The notes below the pieces were generated by a model. That model made no database searches, was not told where the DNA came from, and saw nothing but the letters and a program-made list of their open reading frames with translations. From the NCBI GenBank assembly GCA_903927685.1, contig CAIYOB010000585.1, positions 1-13,459 of the forward strand: a stretch of DNA of 13,459 nt, in the 5' to 3' direction. Below are positions 1 through 6,694 of the stretch, in pieces (position 1 is the first letter of the stretch; every line of letters begins with the position of its first letter). Position numbers and translations under genes: made by a program. Source of the stretch: an uncultured Planctomycetaceae bacterium (GTDB lineage Bacteria > Planctomycetota > Planctomycetia > Pirellulales > Pirellulaceae).

Positions 1-708
1 CCCCACCCGGACGTGCACGCCGCTCTCGACGCCCAACTCCTCGCAGACGCCGCGGCCGGTGGCCCCGAAGACTCCGGTCGCATGCGCTTCGTCGACCATC
101 AGCATGGCCCCGAATTGCTCGGCCGCTTCGGCCAGATCGCCCAAGGGCGCGAAATCGCCGTCCATGCTGAACAGGCTGTCAGTCACAATCAGGCGGCGGC
201 GGAAATCATCGCGGCGGGCCAGACGCCGCCGCAGAAAATCGACGTCGCCGTGGGGATAGACCTCCAGGCGCGCGCCGGACAGGCGGCAGCCATCGATGAT
301 GCTGGCGTGGTTCTTGGCATCGCAATACACCGCGTCGCCTTTGCCGACCAGCGCTGCGATCGTCCCCAGGTTCGCGGCATAGCCCGAGGCGAACAGCAGC
401 GCCGCGGCGGTACCCTCGAAGCGAGCCAGGGCTTGTTCCAACGCCTCGTGCGCGGCGCCGCGCCCCGTGACCAACGGGCTGGCGCCGCTGCCCCAGCCGG
501 TCTGCTCGATCGTCTGCAGGACGGCGTGATGGCAACAGGCAGCCAGGCCCAGGTAGTCGTTCGAGCCGAAGTTGACCAGTTCCCGGCCGCCCCAGCGGAT
601 CGTCGGCGCGCCCTGCGGACCGGTGCGCACCAGCCGTCGCCGACGCAGGCCGGCGGCGTCGAGCGCCGCCAGTTCGTCGTCGATCCAACACAGCGGGTCA
701 GTGGCCAT
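1..708 (-). CDS. bioF: 8-amino-7-oxononanoate synthase, 3' end outside window
   Basis: The enzyme is a PLP-dependent alpha-oxoamine synthase. It condenses pimeloyl-thioester with L-alanine to give 8-amino-7-oxononanoate, the first step of biotin ring assembly, in the cytosol. The first 236 codons are present. They show an N-terminal NFGSNDYLGLA segment, a glycine-rich GWGSGASPLVTG stretch and the cofactor motif DEAHATG with Asp206 and His209, matching the family's PLP-ring-contacting Asp and His. The Schiff-base lysine is expected about 30 residues further on, just beyond the left edge. The ATG at 708 gives the normal family N-terminus. It lies inside the end of the upstream [2Fe-2S] protein gene (11-nt overlap), so translational coupling is likely. 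The related enzymes Kbl and serine palmitoyltransferase share this fold, but the motif set and length fit BioF best. Confidence 0.9.
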   Translation of the reverse strand, partial: MATDPLCWIDDELAALDAAGLRRRRLVRTGPQGAPTIRWGGRELVNFGSNDYLGLAACCHHAVLQTIEQTGWGSGASPLVTGRGAAHEALEQALARFEGTAAALLFASGYAANLGTIAALVGKGDAVYCDAKNHASIIDGCRLSGARLEVYPHGDVDFLRRRLARRDDFRRRLIVTDSLFSMDGDFAPLGDLAEAAEQFGAMLMVDEAHATGVFGATGRGVCEELGVESGVHVRVG

Positions 709-988
709 GCGCACTCTCCGGAGGCGGCGTCCCCTGGCCGTCCTGAATGTACTCCGCCCGCTGCCGGGCGTACTCGTCCCGCCCGGGCAGCGGTTCGGCG
801 GCCGGCTCCGCTCCGCTCCTCTCGGCAAACAGCTGGCAGAGGAACGGCCGGCACCAGCCGCAGCCCGTGCCGGCGCCGAAGCACTCGCTCAGCTGGCTCG
901 CCCGCCGCGGCCGCCGGACGCGCAGAAAGCTCAACAGCTTGCGCCGGGTGACGTGAAAACAGAGGCAGATCTCGTCGTCCAGTTCCAC
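698..988 (-). CDS. BFD-like [2Fe-2S] protein
   Basis: This is a 96-residue protein of the bacterioferritin-associated ferredoxin-like class. Four cysteines are spaced as the family requires: CxC at residues 8 and 10, then CGxC at residues 43 and 46 inside GAGTGCGWCRP. They should bind one [2Fe-2S] cluster in the cytosol. The start is a GTG at 986-988, preceded at a good distance by GAGGG; the next in-frame start would lose the CxC ligands. Stand-alone Bfd proteins are usually near 65 residues, so the roughly 45-residue charged tail after the cluster domain is an addition, and it contains the bioF overlap. The gene begins 15 nt after the GH38-like gene, suggesting a single mRNA. Family knowledge suggests iron release from bacterioferritin or electron transfer; beside bioF, a role in Fe-S supply is only a guess. 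Confidence 0.82.
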   Translation of the reverse strand: MELDDEICLCFHVTRRKLLSFLRVRRPRRASQLSECFGAGTGCGWCRPFLCQLFAERSGAEPAAEPLPGRDEYARQRAEYIQDGQGTPPPESAHGH

Positions 989-1003
989 GGGAATCCCTCG
1001 TGC

Positions 1004-3868
1004 TCACCAACGGGCTTCGAGTTCGAGCCACTCGTGCGCGGACATTTGCAGCTGGACCGCGCCGTTGTCGATCGGGCATTCGGACAGCATGTCGCCTTGG
1101 AAGTTCCGTTTCCGGGCGGAAGCGACCGGGCGAAAGGCCTGCAACCCCACCTTGGCCGGTCGGCCTTGCGTCTCCAGCAACCGGACGCGAAAGCCCACCG
1201 GCCGCGTTCCGTCCGCTACCAAGTCCCAATGCGTGGCCGTCACATTCCGGGCGTCCACGTGGAACAGCCAGCTGGAACTGGCGGGCTTGGGCGGCGCAGC
1301 CGTCTGGGCCACGACCGGCGGCGGCGCGAGCAGTTGCAGCGCGTCGTGCAGCGGGTTCTTCAACTCGACGCCAATCCCTAACTGGAACCGGCGGCAGCGC
1401 TCTCCGGCGACAATCAACAGCGTGTCCAGCATCCGCAGTCCGTAGCGGCGATGAAACGCCAGGCCGCCGGTCAGGATCGTGGTGCGGATGCCGACGTTGT
1501 CGACGTCCACGTACAGCGGCGCCTCGAATCGCTTGCCCTTGGCAGGGTGCCGCCCCAGGTTGACGCCCCGATGCAGCTCGGCCGCTTCGTTGGCCCAGGC
1601 AAACCGGGCGGCGTAGTACGAATTCCACGGATCCGCGGCGCAGGCGTGCTCCGGCTGCAACTCGATGTCCAGCAGCAGCACGCGACTGCCACGCCACAAC
1701 CGATAGGTCTGTTGGTATTTGGCCAACGGTCGGCCTTGGCGATCGAGCAGCCGACCGCGGGCCACGATTTCGCCCAGGGTCTCGGTCGCAATGGTGGTCT
1801 CGATCGAGTCGGCAGCCATGACTGAGGCCAGCGGATCGGCGGCGGTGCCGACCTTGTCCTGGTCGCGTTTCGAACCGCGTTGCTCGCCCAGTCCGACGGC
1901 CAATTGCTGGGACAGGCGATTACGCCGCGCGTCGTACTCGTGGATCGCCCGCAGTCCGCCCGTGGCCGGATCGATGTGGGCTTCAAAAACCTCGTTCCGC
2001 AGCACGCACACGTCCGCCAGCGTCGCCGTCGGTTTCTTGGCCGGAGCCTTGGCCGCTGTCGGCGCCGGCGCGACCCAGGCGAACCCCAGCGGCGGCACGT
2101 CCACCACGACCTGGACGCCTCGTCCCGCCGGGGCGGCTGAGTAGATCGGCCGGGCGATCGCCGGAAGCCCCTGCAAACGGTCGAATTCCAGGCCGACTCG
2201 CCGCACGAACGAGTGCGGGTTGGCGACCAGGTAGCCGGACTCCGCGGCGGATTCGCTCCGCGGCAGGGCTTCGGCCAGACGCTGGGCGGCCCGCTGCCGA
2301 GCCTCCGCCACCGCGGCATCCAAGTCCCTTGCTGCAGCGGTTCCCTGGTTCACGTCGATTTCCGCCAACAGGCACTGCGGGCTGTCAGCGGCAGGAGCGG
2401 ACGGCCCCGCCGCCGCGGTGAGGTCTTTTCCGGCCGCCAGGGTTGCCAACGTGTCGAGCGTCTGGGCGGCTTCGGCGGCCGCTCGGCGACGCCAATACCG
2501 GACCACGGTGGAAATGGGATCGGGCTGCTGGCCGGTGACCATCTGGCGCAGGTAGGGCGACTTGTATTGGTCGTACGTGAAGCGGTCCTGGTGGACGGGA
2601 TAGTCCGTGGTGCGGAAGTATTCCTCCAGCGTGATGAACCGGCCCAGCGCCGAACCGTAGCCGGCGATCCGCCGCAGATCCTCGTACCAGGGACTGGGCG
2701 TGCCGGGCCAATGGGCCAGACAGACCGTGGCGATGTGGTCCATATCCATCGATTCGCCCAGCTTGACCCCCAGGTTCAGGAACGTCTGGGGCTTCGCGGC
2801 GTCCAGCGGAACCCGGGCAATTGCCGTAATCGGCGTCCCGTCGCAGCCTTCCCAGCGCACTTTGACTTGGGAGCCCTCCGGAACCACGCCTTCCTCGAAC
2901 GTGGCGTGCAGGGCGGCGTCAAACCCGAGCTTGGTCAGGATTTGGGGCAGACACGGCGTGAGTCCATACCGGCGGCGACCGAAGACCTTGGGTCGGCGGC
3001 CGAACATTTTCTGATGCGCATCCAGCCCATGTCGCAACTGGGCGAGCAGGGTCTCGCACGACACCAAAGCTCCCTGCCGCTCGCCGTACTCGCCGCCGAC
3101 CAGTCCCACGCGTTCCGCTTGGACCGCGTCCTGGAGCGATTTCAGGGTTGCCGGCTCCTTGTCCTGCATTTCCGCCAGCAGTTCACCCGACAACAACAGA
3201 TTGCAGGTGCTCGGTTTGTCCACTTGGCCGCGGAGGGCTTCACCCAGCGTCGCAGGAGCCAGCATGGTCACGTCCAGCAGAAACGCTTCGCCCGGATAGT
3301 AGTGGTCGCGTTCGGCGGCCAGGAGGTCGAACGCGGCGGCCAGACGCGAGCGGGCTTCGTCCACATTGCCTTGCATCACGGCCGTGGCGGCCGCCACCGC
3401 TTGGTTCTGGAAGTGGATTTCGTCGAGATTACTGGAGTAACGCAGCTTTCGAGTTAAGAGTTCCACTTGCAGAAAGCAGTAACCCAATGCTAGAAAATCA
3501 GCAATCAAGTCCTGTGCGGCGGGCGGGACCGGTGTTTCGAGTCGTTTCAAGGCCGATTCGACGATCCGGGAGCGGTCCAGTTGGGCGGTAATCAGGCAGG
3601 CAGCCTCTGACTCGGCCCTTTGCAGATATCCCGTAGGGAGTTGCGATTGGCTCAAACCAGGCACTACAATCAGTTTTTTCGCGACATCCTCCGGCGGCGA
3701 GTCCGCCCGGTACCAACTGGGCATTTTGCCGGCATCGGCGATCAATGCCGGATGCCACAGGGCGGTCCAGGCCGCCAACAGTCCTGCGGCATCGTTGCCT
3801 TCGTGGTGCGTCGGGAAGTCCTCGAGGCTGTGGCAGGGCAACAGAACGATAAGTTGCTGGTAAATCAT
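1004..3868 (-). CDS. GH38-like alpha-mannosidase-family protein, nucleophile not conserved
   Basis: This 954-residue protein has the layout of glycoside hydrolase family 38. An N-terminal barrel-like region contains GGEYGERQG (258-266) and a sequence typical of the barrel strand and following helix (LPQILTKLGFDAAL, from about 307). A helical middle part lies near 410-480, and a beta-rich C-terminal region starts around 618 with NEVFEAHIDPATGGL. In active GH38 enzymes a W-x-P-D-x-F-G motif carries the nucleophilic Asp. The matching place here reads FGRRRYG (296-302), with Arg299 at the Asp position. The N-terminus (IVLLPCHSLEDFPTHHEG) also differs from the usual HxHxD zinc motif. It may be inactive, or use another mechanism. 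No signal peptide is seen. The ATG at 3868 is preferred; an in-frame TTG at 3904 would add 12 residues. It is first in a cluster with the BFD-like gene and bioF. Confidence 0.72.
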   Translation of the reverse strand: MIYQQLIVLLPCHSLEDFPTHHEGNDAAGLLAAWTALWHPALIADAGKMPSWYRADSPPEDVAKKLIVVPGLSQSQLPTGYLQRAESEAACLITAQLDRSRIVESALKRLETPVPPAAQDLIADFLALGYCFLQVELLTRKLRYSSNLDEIHFQNQAVAAATAVMQGNVDEARSRLAAAFDLLAAERDHYYPGEAFLLDVTMLAPATLGEALRGQVDKPSTCNLLLSGELLAEMQDKEPATLKSLQDAVQAERVGLVGGEYGERQGALVSCETLLAQLRHGLDAHQKMFGRRPKVFGRRRYGLTPCLPQILTKLGFDAALHATFEEGVVPEGSQVKVRWEGCDGTPITAIARVPLDAAKPQTFLNLGVKLGESMDMDHIATVCLAHWPGTPSPWYEDLRRIAGYGSALGRFITLEEYFRTTDYPVHQDRFTYDQYKSPYLRQMVTGQQPDPISTVVRYWRRRAAAEAAQTLDTLATLAAGKDLTAAAGPSAPAADSPQCLLAEIDVNQGTAAARDLDAAVAEARQRAAQRLAEALPRSESAAESGYLVANPHSFVRRVGLEFDRLQGLPAIARPIYSAAPAGRGVQVVVDVPPLGFAWVAPAPTAAKAPAKKPTATLADVCVLRNEVFEAHIDPATGGLRAIHEYDARRNRLSQQLAVGLGEQRGSKRDQDKVGTAADPLASVMAADSIETTIATETLGEIVARGRLLDRQGRPLAKYQQTYRLWRGSRVLLLDIELQPEHACAADPWNSYYAARFAWANEAAELHRGVNLGRHPAKGKRFEAPLYVDVDNVGIRTTILTGGLAFHRRYGLRMLDTLLIVAGERCRRFQLGIGVELKNPLHDALQLLAPPPVVAQTAAPPKPASSSWLFHVDARNVTATHWDLVADGTRPVGFRVRLLETQGRPAKVGLQAFRPVASARKRNFQGDMLSECPIDNGAVQLQMSAHEWLELEARW

Positions 3869-3876
3869 GGTTTCGT

Positions 3877-3904
3877 AGAATAAAGTTGTTAAGGTCCCGC
3901 GCAA
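3877..3904 (-). promoter_or_regulatory. Possible promoter for the GH38-like gene
   Basis: On the minus strand, TATTCT (3877-3882) lies 16 bp downstream of TTGCGC (3899-3904). The -10 match is fair and the -35 match weak. Transcription would start within a few bases of the ATG at 3868, giving a very short or absent leader, which fits the lack of a clear ribosome-binding site there. This is a tentative call. Confidence 0.25.
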
Positions 3905-4026
3905 GGCCGTCTAGACACGATAACTTGTGCGGGGCGGGCGGTCGAGGGCTCAAATGGCCCCGTCCGCGGTACAGATTCGTCCAGCGGGGCTGCCGCGGCC
4001 TCCCGGCGAAGATCCGGCAGGAATGA

Positions 4027-4056
4027 TTGACACCCTTTCACTTGCGTCATTACACT
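4027..4056 (+). promoter_or_regulatory. Sigma-70-type promoter for the pilM cluster
   Basis: A perfect -35 box TTGACA (4027-4032) is followed after 18 bp by TACACT (4051-4056), which matches the -10 consensus at four of six positions. It lies in the 263-bp divergent gap between the GH38-like gene and pilM and would give a leader of about 70 nt. It is the best promoter-like match I saw in the gap and is in the right direction. Confidence 0.55.
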
Positions 4057-4100
4057 GAACTCAGAGGATTTGGTCCGGATTTCGCGAACAACGCGGCGAC

Positions 4101-4124
4101 TCTTCTTCTGCTTTTGCTTTAGGA
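4101..4124 (+). promoter_or_regulatory. Pyrimidine-rich leader and ribosome-binding site of pilM
   Basis: A run of almost pure C and T (4101-4120) leads straight into AGGA (4121-4124), which sits 7 nt before the ATG at 4132. The AGGA supports that start. Pyrimidine-rich stretches upstream of Shine-Dalgarno sites can act as ribosomal protein S1 contact sites; that role here is inference. Confidence 0.5.
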
Positions 4125-4131
4125 ATAGCTT

Positions 4132-6690
4132 ATGGCGGCCACAACCGGCGTGTGGGGTCTGGACATCGGGCACTGCGCGCTCAAAGCGTTGCGATGCGAG
4201 TACGACAGCGCCAACCAAGTCCTGGTGGCGACGGCGTTTGACTACATCGAACACCCCAAGATCCTCAGCCAGCCCGACGCCAATCCCAAAGAGCTGATTC
4301 AGGAGGCGATCAGCCAGTTCCTGCAGCGGAATAACGTGCGTGGCGACCGCATTGTCATCTCGGTGCCCGGGCAAAACGGGCTGGTGCGGTTCTTCGAGCC
4401 GCCTCCCGTGGATATGAAAAAACTGGCCGATATCGTCCGCTTTGAGGCCAAGCAAGCGATCCCGTTTCCGCTGGAAGAAGTGATCTGGGACTACCAGCTG
4501 ATGGGCGGCGCCAACGAGGTCGACGGATTCCTGATGGAGGCCGAAGTCGGCTTGGTGGCGATGAAACGCGACCAGGTGTACGACGCCCTGGAACCGTACC
4601 GCTCGGCCGACATGGAGATCAACGTGGTCCAGTTGGGCCCGATCGCCACCTACAACTTTGTGGCGCATAGCCTGATGACGGACACGCTGGCGGCGGATAT
4701 CTACGATGCCGACAATCCGCCGGAATCCTTCGTCGTGATCAGCATGGGCACCGACACGACGGACTTGGTGGTGACCAACGGTTTCCGGATCTGGCAGCGC
4801 AACATGCCGATCGGCGGCAATCACTTTACCAAACAGCTGACCAAGGAATTGAAGCTGACGTTTGCCAAGGCCGAACACTTGAAGCGGAACGTCCGCGAGG
4901 CGGAGGACGCCAAGTCGGTGATTCAGGCGATGCGGCCCGTGTTCAACGACTTGTTGACCGAGGTCCAGCGGTCGGTCGGGTTCTTCCAGAATATCGAGCG
5001 CAAAGCCCAGATCGGCGGGCTGATCATGCTGGGCAACGCCGTCAAGTTGCCCGGGCTGCAACAGTATCTGGCCAAGAACCTCGGCTACGAACTGGTCAAT
5101 GTGGACCACGAGCGGTGGGCCGCTCGGCTGTCCGGTCAGTCGGTGCTGACCTCGCCGCAGTTCAAGGACAACATGCACGCCTTTGCGGTCTGCTATGGCC
5201 TGTGCTTGCAGGGCCTGGGGCAGGCCAAGTTCGACACGAATCTGCTGCCCAAGGAGATGCTGACGGAACGCATCATCCGGGCCAAGAAGCCGTGGGCCTT
5301 GGCGACCGCCTCCGGACTGATGCTGGCGTTTGCGGTCAACTTTTTCTTCGAGTACAACGCCTGGTACCAGGTCCACCCGCAGCGAGCCCAGGACGGGGTG
5401 ACCTGGGAAGCGGCCATGAAGGAGGTCGACACCGTCTCCGGCCAGTACACCTCGAATGAACAGCAGGACAAGTCCCGAGTTGACAGGCTGGACGAGTTAG
5501 TCGCACTGGGCAAGGAACTGTCCGGCAATTCGGATCGCCGCTTGCTCTGGATGGAGATTCTCAAAGCGATTAACGAAGCCTTGCCAAAGGATGAAGCGGT
5601 CGGCGGCCAGGTGCCCGATCCGAAAACGATTCCCATCGCGCAACGGAAAGACATCCATATCGAATACATCGAGTCCCAGTACTTCCCGGACTTGAAGACC
5701 TGGTTCACCGAGCCGATCAAGAAGAAGTACCTTGAAGAGCTGGCACGCTTGCCGGGGACTCCGGCTCCGCCAGCGGCCCCGGGCGCCGTTCCGCCGCTGG
5801 GTGCGCCGGCCGCCGACGCCGGAACTCCGGCTGCCGCGGCTCCGGGATCTGCTCCAGCCGCCCCTGCGGCTCCGGGATCCGCCCCTGCGGCTCCCGCTCC
5901 CGCAGCGGGCTTGCCGCCCGCGCCTGCCGCGGGCCTGCCGCCCGCCGCCGACGCGGCTTCCGGCACGGCGTCTGCCACCGCTGCCGCCACGCCTGCGACG
6001 CCCGCGGCCGGCACGGCGGCGACCACCGAGGGCAGCGGCGGAACCGAGGAAGTCACCGGTCCCGAAGGGCCCGGTTGGGTGATCGAGATCAAGGGCCATC
6101 ACTTCTTCAACGCCGACATCCTGACCTGGGGCGGCACCCATGTCCGCGACACATTCTTGAAGAACCTGCGCGAGCAGACGGTCGAGTTGCCGGCCGGGCC
6201 GGGCCTGCCCCCGACGCGGTTCACGATGGCCGAATTGGGAGTTGGTTTTACCGTCTTGACCGTCGATCCGCCGATCGACCAAAACAACACAATTCCTAAT
6301 CCCTATTTCGTGGGCAATCCCCAGATGCCCGGCTCTGGCGCAGGAGCCATGCCCGGAATGCCGGGGATGATGGGCGGCGCCGGGATGATGCCCGGAATGG
6401 CGCCGGCCATGCCGGGAGCGGCTGGCCCCGCCGCGAAGCCGGGAGCGGGCAAGGAGGCGAAGAAGGAAAAGGAAGAGCCGCCGGAACCACCATTCTTTGC
6501 GGCTCCCAAATACACGTTTGTTCTGCAATTCTGCTGGCAGGAAAAGCTGCTGACCGAACGCTTGCGAAGTCGGCAACAGCCTCAAGCCGAACAGCCGTCG
6601 GACCAGCCGCCGGCTGACCAACCCCAGCCCGAGCAGCCGAAAACGGCGGTGCCGGACAACAAGGTGGCCGCGGCCAACACGGGAGGTTAA
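4132..6690 (+). CDS. pilM: PilM-PilN-like fusion, type IV pilus inner-membrane platform
   Basis: PilM is the cytosolic actin-like ATPase-fold protein of type IV pilus machines and binds the N-terminal peptide of PilN. Residues 1 to about 365 are PilM: GLDIGHCALKA (first phosphate loop), FVVISMGTDTTD (200-211, second phosphate loop) and IGGLIMLGNAVKLPGL (from 294). The protein then continues as PilN would. TNLLP (369-373) resembles the PilN peptide that docks on PilM. A membrane helix follows at about 388-406, then a charged helical segment to about 480. A Pro/Ala-rich linker (541-648) leads to a ferredoxin-like region (WVIEIKGHHF, then VRDTFLKNLRE, then YTFVLQF at 794-800), interrupted by a Met-rich loop (732-763). 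At 852 residues it is more than twice the usual PilM length of about 350. The tail is Gln/Pro-rich. It leads the cluster, and the next gene starts 4 nt downstream. Confidence 0.85.
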   Translation: MAATTGVWGLDIGHCALKALRCEYDSANQVLVATAFDYIEHPKILSQPDANPKELIQEAISQFLQRNNVRGDRIVISVPGQNGLVRFFEPPPVDMKKLADIVRFEAKQAIPFPLEEVIWDYQLMGGANEVDGFLMEAEVGLVAMKRDQVYDALEPYRSADMEINVVQLGPIATYNFVAHSLMTDTLAADIYDADNPPESFVVISMGTDTTDLVVTNGFRIWQRNMPIGGNHFTKQLTKELKLTFAKAEHLKRNVREAEDAKSVIQAMRPVFNDLLTEVQRSVGFFQNIERKAQIGGLIMLGNAVKLPGLQQYLAKNLGYELVNVDHERWAARLSGQSVLTSPQFKDNMHAFAVCYGLCLQGLGQAKFDTNLLPKEMLTERIIRAKKPWALATASGLMLAFAVNFFFEYNAWYQVHPQRAQDGVTWEAAMKEVDTVSGQYTSNEQQDKSRVDRLDELVALGKELSGNSDRRLLWMEILKAINEALPKDEAVGGQVPDPKTIPIAQRKDIHIEYIESQYFPDLKTWFTEPIKKKYLEELARLPGTPAPPAAPGAVPPLGAPAADAGTPAAAAPGSAPAAPAAPGSAPAAPAPAAGLPPAPAAGLPPAADAASGTASATAAATPATPAAGTAATTEGSGGTEEVTGPEGPGWVIEIKGHHFFNADILTWGGTHVRDTFLKNLREQTVELPAGPGLPPTRFTMAELGVGFTVLTVDPPIDQNNTIPNPYFVGNPQMPGSGAGAMPGMPGMMGGAGMMPGMAPAMPGAAGPAAKPGAGKEAKKEKEEPPEPPFFAAPKYTFVLQFCWQEKLLTERLRSRQQPQAEQPSDQPPADQPQPEQPKTAVPDNKVAAANTGG
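5752..6060 (+). repeat. Pro/Ala-rich linker in the PilM-PilN protein
   Basis: About 100 codons (residues 541-643) are mostly Ala, Pro, Gly and Thr, with short internal repeats such as APGSAPAAPA and AAGLPPAP. It joins the coiled segment after the membrane helix to the predicted ferredoxin-like domain and is probably an extended periplasmic spacer. Confidence 0.8.
6325..6420 (+). repeat. Met/Gly/Pro-rich loop in the PilM-PilN protein
   Basis: Residues 732-763 are built from MPG, GMM and GAM units. The loop lies between the TVLTVDPP strand and the final strand YTFVLQF of the predicted PilN-like domain. It is the same type of insert as those in the next two genes. Confidence 0.75.
6681..6687 (+). 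promoter_or_regulatory. Strong ribosome-binding site for the PilO-like gene
   Basis: GGGAGGT directly precedes the pilM stop codon TAA and is spaced 7 nt from the ATG at 6695. It fixes that start against the out-of-frame ATG at 6690 that overlaps the stop. Confidence 0.8.
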
Positions 6691-6694
6691 TGTC

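Noticed and set aside
189..1697. 502-codon minus-strand frame over bioF and the GH38-like end
   Set aside because: It crosses three genes whose real frames carry clear motifs; its Arg/Ala-rich sequence is a shadow.
3889..5376. 495-codon open frame on the minus strand across pilM
   Set aside because: It is antisense to the well-supported PilM core; its composition (Gln, His, Asp, Arg rich) is typical of a mirror frame in GC-rich codons and shows no domain.
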